Assembly: GCA_963702445.1 (NCBI GenBank)
Contig: CAVPCZ010000020.1
Coordinates: 1 to 64,000 of the forward strand
Length of the DNA: 64,000 bases
Direction: 5' to 3'
From: CAVPCZ01 sp963702445
Lineage (GTDB): Bacteria > Bacteroidota > Ignavibacteria > UBA10030 > UBA6906
Shown here one piece after another: positions 35,537 through 44,574 of this stretch (the stretch's first letter is position 1; each line of letters starts with the position of its first letter). A program made the translations under genes and the position numbers. The notes under the pieces are model-generated. The model worked only from the letters and a program-made list of their open reading frames with translations, was not told the origin of the DNA and did not search any database.

Positions 35537-37336
35537 CTATTCATCCTCCATTGATAGAACTGCCAGAAATGCTTCCTGCGGGATCTCCACCCGACCCACC
35601 TGTTTCATACGCTTTTTCCCCTCTTTTTGTTTCTCGAGGAGTTTGCGCTTCCGGCTGATGTCGCCGCCGTAGCATTTGGCCAGCACATTTTTCCGCATAG
35701 CGGAAATCGTCTCGCGGGCGACGATTTTCGACCCGATCGCCGCCTGGATGGCCACCTCGAACATCTGACGCGGAATCAGTTTGCGCAGTTTCACGCAGAG
35801 CTTCTTTCCCCATTCATGAGCCTTGTCGCGATGGACAATGGTGGAGAACGCATCCACCGCCTCCCCGTTCAACAAGAGCTCGAGCTTCACCAGATCCGAT
35901 TCGCGAAACTCCAGAAACTCGTAGTCGAAGGACGCATAACCCCTGCTTGTCGACTTCAGCTTGTCGTAAAAGTCGAAAATGATTTCCGACAGAGGCATCT
36001 CATAATGGATATCCACGCGTGTCGGGTCGAGATACGTCGTGTTCTTGTACACTCCCCGCCGGTCCATGCACAATTTCATGATGTTCCCGACGTATTCCGT
36101 CGGCACGATAATCTGCGCACGGATGAACGGCTCCTCCACCTTTTCAATCTGCCCGAGCGGAGGCATGAACGAGGGGTTGTCCACGAGCACCACGCTTCCG
36201 GAAGTTGTGGTCACCCGGTACTCGACATTCGGCACGGTGTTGATGATGCTCTGGTTGTACTCGCGCTCGAGACGCTCCTGCACGATCTCCATGTGCAGCA
36301 GCCCGAGGAATCCGCACCGGAATCCAAAACCGAGGGCGGTGGATGTTTCGGGTTCATAGATCAGCGAGGAATCATTCAGCTGCAGTTTTTCAATGGAGGC
36401 CCGGAGATCCTCAAAATCCTCGGCGTTGGTCGGATACATGCCGCTGAACACCATCGGTTTGACGTCTTTGTATCCCGGCCACGGTGCCGAGGCCGGGTTC
36501 CTGGCGAGGGTGACCGTGTCCCCCACTTTGGTGTCATGCACATCCTTGACACCGGCGATAAGATATCCGACGTTGCCGGCCGACACCGATCGCGTCCGGT
36601 TGCGCTTCATCTCCAGGACACCGACTTCCTCCGCTTCAAACACCCTGTCATGATGAAAGAACATCACCTTGTCACCCTCGGTCAGGGTGCCGTCGAAGAC
36701 CCGGAGGTAGACGATGGATCCCCGGTAGGTGTCAAAGACCGAGTCAAAAATCAGTGCCCGCAGCGGCTTGGTGTCGTCACCTTTCGGCGGGGAAATACGG
36801 TGCACCACCGCTTCCAGTATTTCCTTCATCCCGATATCCGCCTTCGCACTCGCCATCAGGATGTCTTCGTCCTTGCACCCGATGAGATCCCGGATCTGAT
36901 GCTTCACGGTATCGATCATTGCGCTGGGAAGATCGATCTTGTTGATGACGGGAATTATCTCCAGACCGGCATCAATGGCCAGGTAGAGGTTGCTTATCGT
37001 CTGTGCTTCCACCCCCTGGGATGCATCGACAACAAGGATGGCGCCTTCGCAGGCAGCCAGGGAGCGGGAGACTTCGTAGGAGAAGTCGACGTGTCCGGGA
37101 GTATCGATGAGATTCAGCGTGTACGTCTGGTTGTCCTGCGCACGATAGTGCATCTGGACCGCATGGAGCTTTATCGTGATGCCGCGTTCCTGCTCCAGCT
37201 CCATATCGTCCAGCACCTGATTGAACTTCATCTCCCTCGGCGTGATCGTTCCCGTGAGCTCCAGCAGCCTGTCCGCAATCGTGGACTTGCCATGGTCAAT
37301 GTGGGCAATAATGCAGAAATTCCGAATATTTTCCAT
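35537..37336 (-). CDS. lepA: Elongation factor 4
   Basis: Ribosome-associated GTPase of 599 residues from ATG 37336 (MENIRNFCIIAHIDHGKST). G motifs are HIDHGKST, DTPGHVDF and NKIDLPSA. The elongation factor folds and the LepA-specific C-terminal domain follow, ending in a basic region (YGGDISRKRKLLEKQKEGKK) that contacts the ribosome. The open frame reaches further upstream to 38.5 kb, but there it is only the antisense of the HAD phosphatase gene. It heads the operon lepA-lepB-lepB-hemW. Confidence 0.98.
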   Translation of the reverse strand: MENIRNFCIIAHIDHGKSTIADRLLELTGTITPREMKFNQVLDDMELEQERGITIKLHAVQMHYRAQDNQTYTLNLIDTPGHVDFSYEVSRSLAACEGAILVVDASQGVEAQTISNLYLAIDAGLEIIPVINKIDLPSAMIDTVKHQIRDLIGCKDEDILMASAKADIGMKEILEAVVHRISPPKGDDTKPLRALIFDSVFDTYRGSIVYLRVFDGTLTEGDKVMFFHHDRVFEAEEVGVLEMKRNRTRSVSAGNVGYLIAGVKDVHDTKVGDTVTLARNPASAPWPGYKDVKPMVFSGMYPTNAEDFEDLRASIEKLQLNDSSLIYEPETSTALGFGFRCGFLGLLHMEIVQERLEREYNQSIINTVPNVEYRVTTTSGSVVLVDNPSFMPPLGQIEKVEEPFIRAQIIVPTEYVGNIMKLCMDRRGVYKNTTYLDPTRVDIHYEMPLSEIIFDFYDKLKSTSRGYASFDYEFLEFRESDLVKLELLLNGEAVDAFSTIVHRDKAHEWGKKLCVKLRKLIPRQMFEVAIQAAIGSKIVARETISAMRKNVLAKCYGGDISRKRKLLEKQKEGKKRMKQVGRVEIPQEAFLAVLSMEDE

Positions 37337-37411
37337 AACCCGCTCTATAATACAGAAAATCCGTCCTGCTGCGCGAGGGACGGACTTGCCGGGACCGAAA
37401 CGTAAGGATAA

Positions 37412-37440
37412 AATATAGTACATTGCCTGCACAGTTGCAA
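37412..37440 (-). promoter_or_regulatory. Sigma70-like promoter of lepA operon
   Basis: Minus strand TTGCAA (37435-37440), 17 bases, TATATT (37412-37417), about 75 bases before the lepA ATG. It is nearly back to back with the divergent promoter of the HAD phosphatase operon. Confidence 0.55.
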
Positions 37441-37444
37441 TGCC

Positions 37445-37473
37445 TTGCTCTTCCGGCGCGGGGTTCGTATCTT
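37445..37473 (+). promoter_or_regulatory. Putative promoter of the HAD-lhgO-pepT-OPT operon
   Basis: Plus strand TTGCTC (37445-37450), 17 bases, TATCTT (37468-37473), 35 bases before the ATG at 37508. Four bases separate its -35 from that of the lepA promoter, so polymerases at the two sites should compete. Confidence 0.45.
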
Positions 37474-37507
37474 GAAGGATTATGAGCACCTTTCCTGCCG
37501 GCATATC

Positions 37508-38431
37508 ATGTCCATAGATGTCCGAACACGCATCGATGAATTCCTGCGCAAACATGCGCGGAACGGATCGACGGAAGCCGTCGCTGTCTTCGACTGCGAT
37601 GGCACCGTTATCAAAGGAGACATCGGTGAGGCAATGTTCTACCACCAGATCGAACGATTTCACTTCCGGCTCAATCCGGCGTCTCTCTGGCCCGACCATC
37701 CGCGCCACAAGGAGCTGGGGAAGGCCTACGAACGGCTTTCCCCGCTGCCGGACGCGGAGCGGCGGCGTGACCCCGCCTTTGAACCCTTTGCACGAATGCT
37801 GCTGGACTGGTATGTGAATCAGATCGAAAGCGGACAGGTGGCCAAAGCCTGCGCGGATATCGTCCGGCTCTATGCCGGGTTCACACGGACCGAAGTCCGC
37901 GCTCTCGCCGAGGCGACATTTCTGGAGGAGCTTTCCACACCGTTTTGCGAGCGGCCGCTGGGCGGCCGGAATTCCAAACGCGGCGTCCGGTATCTTCGGG
38001 AGGCTGTTGACCTGCTGGAGCTGCTCAGGAACAACGGTTTCGACATCTGGGCGGTCTCCGGAAGCAGCAAGTGGAGCGTTGAGCCGGTGTTTGCCGGACT
38101 CCGGATCCCGCCGGAACGCGTCATCGGGATTGACCTGGAAGAGCGGGACGGACTCCTGACCGGAATGCCCGTTCTTCCCATCCCCATCCGGGAGAACAAG
38201 ATCCACGCGCTGCGGATGCATCAGCCCCGGCCGCCGGTGCTGGTTGCCAGCGACTCCCGCAATGACATCCCCCTGTTCGGCTACTGCGAAGACCTTCGTG
38301 TCCTGGTGAACTCCCGGAAGCGGACGTCGGAAGAGTTCTTTCGCAGCGGTGAAATTCCGCGGGACGACCGCTGGATCGTCTATGAACAGCCGACCCCCAT
38401 CATGAACGAGGGCCCTTCCACCCATGCCTGA
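37508..38431 (+). CDS. HAD-superfamily hydrolase, phosphoserine-phosphatase-like
   Basis: 307 residues from ATG 37508. The nucleophile motif is VFDCDGTV (Asp29, Asp31), the Ser motif is WAVSGSSKWS, and the last metal-binding motif is VASDSRNDIPLF. A large helical cap lies between them (about 45-160), as in the HAD-IB group. The substrate is unknown; a phosphomonoester is expected. An upstream start at 37445 would run over the predicted promoter and is unlikely. It overlaps the next gene by eight bases. Confidence 0.85.
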   Translation: MSIDVRTRIDEFLRKHARNGSTEAVAVFDCDGTVIKGDIGEAMFYHQIERFHFRLNPASLWPDHPRHKELGKAYERLSPLPDAERRRDPAFEPFARMLLDWYVNQIESGQVAKACADIVRLYAGFTRTEVRALAEATFLEELSTPFCERPLGGRNSKRGVRYLREAVDLLELLRNNGFDIWAVSGSSKWSVEPVFAGLRIPPERVIGIDLEERDGLLTGMPVLPIPIRENKIHALRMHQPRPPVLVASDSRNDIPLFGYCEDLRVLVNSRKRTSEEFFRSGEIPRDDRWIVYEQPTPIMNEGPSTHA

Positions 38432-39581
38432 TGTCGCCGTCACCGTCATTGGCGGTGGAGTCGTCGGCCTCGCCATCGCCGCCGAACTCGCACCGGACCA
38501 CAGCCCGCTGTTTCTCCTGGAACGCAATCCGAAATACGGACAGGAGACGTCCGCCCGCAACAGCGAAGTCATCCATGCGGGCATCTACTACGCCACCGGG
38601 TCGCTGAAGGCGCGCCTGTGTGTCGAGGGGCGCGAGATGCTGTATGCGCTCTGCGCCCGGCATGACATTCCACACCGTCGCATCACCAAAGTCATCACCG
38701 CAACCTGCCGGGAAGAAGAGCCGGAATTGGACCGGCTGGACGCCCAGGCAGCGGCAAACGGCGTATCCCTCACCCGGTTGACCGCGGCCGGGGTCCTGGC
38801 CCTCGAACCGAACATCACGACCGTCGGCGGCCTTCTCTCCCCCACCACCGGAATCATCAGCGCGCATGGGTTGATGGATTTCTTCGCGCACAGTGCAAAA
38901 CAGCATAATGCCGAAATCCAGACGCACTGCACGGTCGTCGGGCTGGAACGTACCACCGACGGGTTCGCCGTCACGATCGACGAAGGCGGTCAGCGATCCT
39001 CGTTTACTTCGGAATGGGTGATCAACGCCGCGGGTCTGGAAGCCGACACGATCGCCGGGCTTGCCGGCATCAACGTGGATGCCGCAGGCTACAGGATCCA
39101 CTACTGCAAAGGCTCCTACTTCGCCCTGCCCGGCAGCATGAGCAAAGTGGTCGCCCGGCTGGTGTATCCCGTCCCGACAAAGCACTCCCTCGGCGTGCAT
39201 GCGCTGATGGATCTTGGCGGACGGTTGAAATTCGGACCGGACGTGGAATATTTGCCCGACCGGAAGCAGGATTACTCGGTCGACCCTGCAAAACGCGCCG
39301 CCTTTGCCGCCTCGGTCCGGCGAATCCTTCCGGCCGTCAAAGACGAGGACCTGACACCGGATATGAGCGGCATACGCCCGAAAACACAGGCCAAGGGAGA
39401 TCCGGCCCGCGACTTCGTGATCACCCACGAGACCGCCCGCGGTCTTCCCGGACTGATCAACCTGGTGGGCATAGAATCACCCGGGCTCACCGCGTCTCCC
39501 GCCATCGCCCGGCATGTCTCCGCACTGATGAGGGACTGCTCTCCTTCCCCTTTCACTCACGCATCCGAGGACGCTCCATGA
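38424..39581 (+). CDS. lhgO: FAD-dependent L-2-hydroxyglutarate oxidase/dehydrogenase family
   Basis: 385-residue oxidoreductase of the DAO fold. The FAD-binding dinucleotide motif VIGGGVVGLAIAAEL is at the N-terminus, followed by ETSARNSEVIHAGIYYATGSLKA, the family fingerprint. The C-terminal FAD contact is LVGIESPGLTASPAIA. In E. coli LhgO oxidises L-2-hydroxyglutarate to 2-oxoglutarate and passes electrons to quinones. That would link amino-acid breakdown to the respiratory chain, but a related hydroxyacid substrate is possible. The stop overlaps pepT as ATGA. Confidence 0.88.
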   Translation: MPDVAVTVIGGGVVGLAIAAELAPDHSPLFLLERNPKYGQETSARNSEVIHAGIYYATGSLKARLCVEGREMLYALCARHDIPHRRITKVITATCREEEPELDRLDAQAAANGVSLTRLTAAGVLALEPNITTVGGLLSPTTGIISAHGLMDFFAHSAKQHNAEIQTHCTVVGLERTTDGFAVTIDEGGQRSSFTSEWVINAAGLEADTIAGLAGINVDAAGYRIHYCKGSYFALPGSMSKVVARLVYPVPTKHSLGVHALMDLGGRLKFGPDVEYLPDRKQDYSVDPAKRAAFAASVRRILPAVKDEDLTPDMSGIRPKTQAKGDPARDFVITHETARGLPGLINLVGIESPGLTASPAIARHVSALMRDCSPSPFTHASEDAP

Positions 39582-40825
39582 ACGAGACCGCGCTTGATCG
39601 CTTTGTCCGATACGCAAAAGTGGACACCCAGTCACGCGATGACGCCGAATCCTACCCCAGCACGCAGAAGCAGTTCGACCTTCTCAACATGCTGGTGGAT
39701 GAGCTGCTCGCATGCGGACTCCACGATACGGCAATCGACCAGTACGGCTACGTCACCGCGACCGTCCCATCCACCCTGCCCCAGGGTCATCCCGGTCGGG
39801 GGAAGGTGCCGACCATCGGATTCATCGCCCATGTGGACACCTCCCCTTCTGCCAGCGGGGCGAACGTCAAACCGCAGGTCTTCACCTACACGGGGGGCGA
39901 TCTGGTCCTTCCCGGCGACACTTCCGTCGTCATCCGGGCGTCGGAAAACCCGGAACTCATGCACAACATCGGCAAGACCATCGTCACGTCGGACGGCACG
40001 ACACTTCTCGGGGCCGACGACAAAGCCGGTCTTGCAATCATCATGACGGCCGTCCAGACACTGGTAAATAACCCGGACCTGCTTCACGGCGATATCCGCA
40101 TCGGCTTCACCCCCGACGAAGAGGTGGGTAACGGCACGAAGTTCTTCGACATCCGGAAGTTCGGCGCCTATGCCGCGTACACCGTCGACGGCGACACCCC
40201 GGGAGAACTGAACAAAGAGACGTTCAGCGCCAACTCGGCGATTATCACCGTCCACGGCCGCAACATTCACCCCGGCTCGGCAAAGGGGATCATGGTGAAC
40301 GCCCTCCGCGCCATCGCCGACGTGATCGTCCGGATGCCGAAGGACATGGCGCCCGAGACAACCGAAGGGTATGAGCCGTACATCCATCCGCACCAGCTCG
40401 AAGGTGAAGAGGCAAAGGCCGTTCTCAAAATCCTCCTCCGGGATTTCGAGACATCCGGGTTGAAGGTGCAGGAAGAAATCCTTCGCCGGATCATCGCGGA
40501 AGTTCAGCCTCTTCACCCCAAGGCGCGCATTGAACTGGAAATCCGGGAATCGTACCGGAATATGCGCGATGGCCTCGTCAAGGATCCCCGTGTGCTGGAC
40601 TGCCTCTGGGAAGCCACGAAGCGGGCGGGCATGGAGCCGGTATGGGTTCCCATCCGGGGAGGGACAGACGGGTCGCGCCTCACCGAAAAGGGACTTCCGA
40701 CACCGAACATTTTCACGGGGGGGCAGAATTACCACGGACCGACCGAGTGGCTCTCCGTGTGGGGGATGGAAAAATCGGTTGAAACCGTCGTCCAGCTTGC
40801 GCAAATATGGGCGCAGAAAGCCTGA
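39578..40825 (+). CDS. pepT: Peptidase T (tripeptide aminopeptidase)
   Basis: Di-zinc M20 aminopeptidase that removes the N-terminal residue of tripeptides in the cytoplasm. 415 residues. Metal ligands and catalytic residues lie in IAHVDTSP, LLGADDKAG, FTPDEEVGNG and YTVDGDTPGE, with the final His in NYHGPTEW. The dimerisation domain is inserted at about residues 215-330. ATG at 39578 overlaps lhgO. An OPT-family oligopeptide transporter follows, so uptake and hydrolysis of peptides are co-expressed. Confidence 0.96.
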   Translation: MNETALDRFVRYAKVDTQSRDDAESYPSTQKQFDLLNMLVDELLACGLHDTAIDQYGYVTATVPSTLPQGHPGRGKVPTIGFIAHVDTSPSASGANVKPQVFTYTGGDLVLPGDTSVVIRASENPELMHNIGKTIVTSDGTTLLGADDKAGLAIIMTAVQTLVNNPDLLHGDIRIGFTPDEEVGNGTKFFDIRKFGAYAAYTVDGDTPGELNKETFSANSAIITVHGRNIHPGSAKGIMVNALRAIADVIVRMPKDMAPETTEGYEPYIHPHQLEGEEAKAVLKILLRDFETSGLKVQEEILRRIIAEVQPLHPKARIELEIRESYRNMRDGLVKDPRVLDCLWEATKRAGMEPVWVPIRGGTDGSRLTEKGLPTPNIFTGGQNYHGPTEWLSVWGMEKSVETVVQLAQIWAQKA

Positions 40826-40871
40826 AGAGTCCACCACCATGTCGCTTCAACCCCAGCACAGGAGACCGTAG

Positions 40872-42854
40872 ATGGAACAACACGGAACAACGGGCAAAGG
40901 CCTTCCCGAAAACGCATACAAAGAGCTGCCGCCGGGGGCCGAATACCGTCCCATCCTTCCCCCCGGATCCCAGCCCGCCGAGGTCACGCCGTATTCCGTG
41001 TCGCTCGGACTGCTGATGGCCGTCCTCTTTTCCGCCGCGGCAGCCTACTCCGGCCTCAAAATCGGACAGGTGTTCGAAGCCGCTATTCCCATCGCGATTC
41101 TCGCCGTCGGGTTTTCAACGCTGCTGAAGAAGAACGACGCCCTCGGACAGAACGTCATCATTCAATCCATCGGGTCAGCCTCCGGTGTCATCGTCGCCGG
41201 GGCGATCTTCACGATCCCCGCTCTGTACATTCTGGACCTCCCGGTCAGTTTCTACCAGCTGTTCATGGCTTCGGCCCTGGGCGGTTTCCTCGGGATCCTC
41301 TTCCTTATCCCCTTCCGCAAATTCTTCGTCAAGGATATGCACGGGAAGTTCCCGTTCCCCGAAGCGACCGCGACAACGGAGATACTGGTTGCCGGTGAAA
41401 AGGGGGGATCGCAGGCCATGGTTCTGGTCGTGAGCGGACTCGTCGGCGGCCTGTTCGATTTTGTGTTCAGCGCGTTCGGCCTCTGGGCCGAGGTGATCTC
41501 CTCCCGCATGGTCCATGCCGGACAGGTCCTTGCAGACCAGCTGAAGATTGTGTTCAAGTTCAACGTGTCATCGATGATCTTCGGACTCGGCTACATTGTG
41601 GGCTTGAAATATTCTGCGATCATCGCCGCCGGTTCGTTTCTTTCCTGGTTTGTCCTTGTCCCCCTCGTGCACAACGTCGGCAGCGCGCTCACCATTCCTC
41701 TCGGCGGGACCGCGACGAAGCTGATCGCCGACATGACGGCCGAGGAGATTTTCCGGAACTACGTGCGCCAGATCGGCATCGGGGGCATCGCCATGGCCGG
41801 CATCATCGGCATTATCCGTTCCTCCAGAATCATCGGGGGCGCCTTCACCCTTGCCTACCGTGAAATCTTCCACCACACGGATGAGCACACGGAAGCGGCG
41901 CCCCGCACGCAAACGGATCTGAAAATGCTTTTCATTGTGCTGCTGATACTCCTGACGGCGCTCGTGCTCTTCGCCTTCTTCTACGCGGGCGTGGTCTTCA
42001 ACGTCACACATGCGCTGGTCGGGCTGGCCATCGTGCTGGTGATCGCCTTCCTGTTTACCACCGTCTCTGCCAATGCCATCGCCATCGTGGGCACCAATCC
42101 GGTGTCGGGTATGACGCTGATGACCCTGATCCTCTCCTCCTTTGTTCTTGTCCAGGTGGGTCTCACGGGCACATCCGGCATGGTCAGCGCGCTGATTATC
42201 GGCGGCGTGGTGTGCACGGCCCTGTCCGTCGCAGGCGGGTTCATCACCGACCTCAAGGTCGGCTACTGGATCGGCACAACGCCGAAGAAACAGGAAACGT
42301 GGAAGTTCCTCGGCGTGCTGATCTCCGCAGCCACGGTAGGGGGCGTTATCCTTGTGCTCAACGAGACATACGGATTCAAAGGGGAGAACGCGCTCACCGC
42401 ACCCCAGGCAAACGCGATGGCGGCCGTGATTCAACCGCTGATGTCGAACACCCCCGCCCCCTGGATTCTTTACCTCGTCGGGGCGGCGATCGCCCTGATT
42501 CTTATCATGATCAAGATTCCCCCGCTGGCATTCGCCCTCGGCATGTACATTCCGCAGGAACTGAACACACCCCTGCTCGCCGGCGGGCTGGTCGCATGGT
42601 GGGTGACATCCCGCTCGACAGATGAAAAACTGAACGCGGCGCGATTCTCCCGGGGCACGCTGATCGCCTCGGGGTTCATCGCAGGCGGATCCCTGTTCGG
42701 CGTGCTGAACGCGTTTCTCCGCTTCTGGGAATTTGACTGGGTGATCAATACCTGGTGGCCCGCAAGCGCACCGGCAGAAGTCGTCGGGCTGATCGCCTTC
42801 CTGGGTCTCTTCGCCTATATGGTCGTTGACACAATGCGCGCAAAGCCGGAGTGA
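40872..42854 (+). CDS. OPT-family oligopeptide transporter
   Basis: 660 residues, almost entirely hydrophobic with about fifteen membrane helices after a 40-residue cytoplasmic N-terminus. Blocks such as GLLMAVLFSAAAAYSGLKIGQV, FPFPEATATTEILVAGEKGG and IGTTPKKQETW belong to the bacterial OPT group, proton-coupled importers of peptides or metal chelates. An AGGAG site lies seven bases before the ATG at 40872. Neighbouring pepT favours peptides as cargo. Confidence 0.93.
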   Translation: MEQHGTTGKGLPENAYKELPPGAEYRPILPPGSQPAEVTPYSVSLGLLMAVLFSAAAAYSGLKIGQVFEAAIPIAILAVGFSTLLKKNDALGQNVIIQSIGSASGVIVAGAIFTIPALYILDLPVSFYQLFMASALGGFLGILFLIPFRKFFVKDMHGKFPFPEATATTEILVAGEKGGSQAMVLVVSGLVGGLFDFVFSAFGLWAEVISSRMVHAGQVLADQLKIVFKFNVSSMIFGLGYIVGLKYSAIIAAGSFLSWFVLVPLVHNVGSALTIPLGGTATKLIADMTAEEIFRNYVRQIGIGGIAMAGIIGIIRSSRIIGGAFTLAYREIFHHTDEHTEAAPRTQTDLKMLFIVLLILLTALVLFAFFYAGVVFNVTHALVGLAIVLVIAFLFTTVSANAIAIVGTNPVSGMTLMTLILSSFVLVQVGLTGTSGMVSALIIGGVVCTALSVAGGFITDLKVGYWIGTTPKKQETWKFLGVLISAATVGGVILVLNETYGFKGENALTAPQANAMAAVIQPLMSNTPAPWILYLVGAAIALILIMIKIPPLAFALGMYIPQELNTPLLAGGLVAWWVTSRSTDEKLNAARFSRGTLIASGFIAGGSLFGVLNAFLRFWEFDWVINTWWPASAPAEVVGLIAFLGLFAYMVVDTMRAKPE

Positions 42855-42861
42855 GGCACGT

Positions 42862-43212
42862 ATGCTGAAATTCCTGAGAGTTGTTCTGATTCTCGCCCTG
42901 CTGCTGCTGATTCTCGCGATCGCATGGTTCGCCTTTGGTCTCTGGTCGGGAATGTACAGCATCTATTCATACCCGCCGACGGAAGGCAAGGATGACGGCA
43001 GAACGCTGATCATCACCCGCGATGCGGGAGAGCGGGTATGGAATTCTCCCACAGCCCCCAAACCGACGCCCAAGAAGGAGGTGAAGGGGGAAGGACTCCA
43101 GTTTGGGACGCTGAAAAAGCCACCGCGTCCCGTGGAGCAGCGGATCATTCTCGAGCTTCCGTACGTGGAGTGGGCCTACCGCAAGTCGCTGATGCCCGTG
43201 ACTGCCGAGTAG
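42862..43212 (+). CDS. Small single-pass membrane protein downstream of the OPT transporter
   Basis: 116 residues from ATG 42862, seven bases after the OPT stop. One hydrophobic helix (about residues 4-26) is followed by a soluble part with a Lys/Pro-rich linker (SPTAPKPTPKKEVKGEG) and a conserved-looking end (LELPYVEWAYRKSL). No family recognised. Position suggests an accessory part of the transporter or an anchored factor. Confidence 0.75.
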   Translation: MLKFLRVVLILALLLLILAIAWFAFGLWSGMYSIYSYPPTEGKDDGRTLIITRDAGERVWNSPTAPKPTPKKEVKGEGLQFGTLKKPPRPVEQRIILELPYVEWAYRKSLMPVTAE

Positions 43213-43298
43213 TCGCGATCGCGCAAGGGGGGGCACGGGATGAGGCTCTTGAGAACTGGCCGGGGCCTGAGGCGCGCCACCACTGAACCGCTTGAAAT

Positions 43299-43330
43299 CG
43301 GGCCGGGAATGAAACTTTCACCCCGGCCCG
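43299..43330. terminator. Perfect 9-bp GC hairpin before the MacA-like gene
   Basis: Arms 43299-43307 and 43322-43330 are perfectly complementary (CGGGCCGGG / CCCGGCCCG) with a 14-base loop that itself contains TGAAA/TTTCA. Only AACGTTT follows on the plus strand, so it is a weak intrinsic terminator for the OPT operon, or an mRNA structure 22 bases before the next start codon. Confidence 0.5.
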
Positions 43331-43352
43331 AACGTTTAGCAATGAGACCACC

Positions 43353-44549
43353 ATGACGACATCAACCCAAAACGCGGACCTGTCCGCACTGCGTATCAAG
43401 CGCGGGGGAGCCGAGCCGCCCGGATCCCGGTCCATCCCCTGGAAGATCATCGTTCCGGCCCTGACCGCGGCAGTTCTGGCCGCCCTGTACTTTTTTCTCG
43501 TCCGGGAATCCGGCGGGGAGAAAACGGCGGACCTCGCTACCGCAACCATGACCTCCCCATCCGCATCGAACGCCGTCCTGACGGCGAGCGGCTACGTCGT
43601 GGCCCAGGTGAAGGCAGCCGTCGCATCCAAAGGGACCGGACGCCTGGTCTACCTCGGGGTGGAAGAGGGAGACCGCGTGAAGAAAGGGGAGGTGATCGCA
43701 CGCCTGGAAGATCAGGACATGCGCGCCGCTCTGCGGAAAGCGGAGGCAGATCTCGGCATCGCCCGCGCTGACTTCGAAGAGTCGAAGCTGTCGCTGGACC
43801 GGCAGAAGTCCCTGCACGAGAGAAATCTCACGTCACAGGCGGAGGTTGATGCATCGACATCCCGGTTCAAGCGCGTGGAGGCAACCATACGGGCTGCCGA
43901 AGCCGGCGTCGCCGCTGCCCAGGTTCAACTCGAAAACACGCAGATCCGCGCACCTTTCAACGGTACGGTTCTCACCAAGAATGCCGACGTCGGAGAGGTT
44001 GTGGCACCCTTCGCGTCCTCGGTCAGTTCCCGCGCCGCGGTTGTCACCATGGCGGACATGCAGTCCCTCCAGGTGGAGGCGGACGTATCGGAGTCCAATA
44101 TCATCCGGGTGCACCCGGGCCAGCCCTGCGAGATCGTCCTGGACGCATACCCCGACAAGCGGTATCCGGGCGTGGTGCACAAGATTGTGCCCACGGCTGA
44201 TCGTGCGAAGGCCACCGTCCTGACAAAGGTAGCGTTCCGTTCGATGGATGAGCGCGTGCTCCCGGAAATGAGCGCAAAAGTGATGTTCCTCTCGAAAGAA
44301 GACGAAGCTTCCAAAGCCGGTTCCTCTCCGGTCCTGACCATCCCGCTGACCGCAGTGGCAACACGCCAGGACCGCAAGGTCGTCCTGCTCGTTCGCAACG
44401 GTGTTGTGAGCGAGACACCGGTCACTCTCGGCGAAATACTCGGCGATCGTATCGCCGTCCGGGAGGGGTTGACTGCAGGCGACCAGGTGGTACTCCGGGC
44501 TGACCCTTCCATCTCGGCAGGTACAAGGATCAACCCCGCGGGAAAGTAG
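43353..44549 (+). CDS. MacA-like periplasmic adaptor (membrane fusion protein)
   Basis: 398 residues. One N-terminal membrane helix (about 31-50), then a lipoyl/biotinyl half (VASKGTGRLVYLGVEEGDRVKKGE), a coiled-coil hairpin (about 120-190), the other lipoyl half (TQIRAPFNGTVLTKNADVGE) and beta-barrel domains. It bridges an inner-membrane transporter to an outer-membrane channel. The next genes encode a MacB/LolD-type ATPase and two FtsX-type permeases, so this is a four-gene ABC exporter. No outer-membrane factor is adjacent; it may share the TolC at 52-53 kb. Cargo unknown. Confidence 0.92.
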   Translation: MTTSTQNADLSALRIKRGGAEPPGSRSIPWKIIVPALTAAVLAALYFFLVRESGGEKTADLATATMTSPSASNAVLTASGYVVAQVKAAVASKGTGRLVYLGVEEGDRVKKGEVIARLEDQDMRAALRKAEADLGIARADFEESKLSLDRQKSLHERNLTSQAEVDASTSRFKRVEATIRAAEAGVAAAQVQLENTQIRAPFNGTVLTKNADVGEVVAPFASSVSSRAAVVTMADMQSLQVEADVSESNIIRVHPGQPCEIVLDAYPDKRYPGVVHKIVPTADRAKATVLTKVAFRSMDERVLPEMSAKVMFLSKEDEASKAGSSPVLTIPLTAVATRQDRKVVLLVRNGVVSETPVTLGEILGDRIAVREGLTAGDQVVLRADPSISAGTRINPAGK

Positions 44550-44574
44550 CCTATCACCGCACATAGGAGCTCCC

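Noticed and set aside
37337..38584. N-terminal extension of LepA by about 415 residues
   Set aside because: The extension is the antisense of the HAD phosphatase and crosses the lepA promoter; the standard LepA start is at 37336.
40838..40871. Ten-codon frame (MSLQPQHRRP) directly before the OPT transporter
   Set aside because: Ends next to the OPT start, but shows no own ribosome site or attenuator structure; likely chance.
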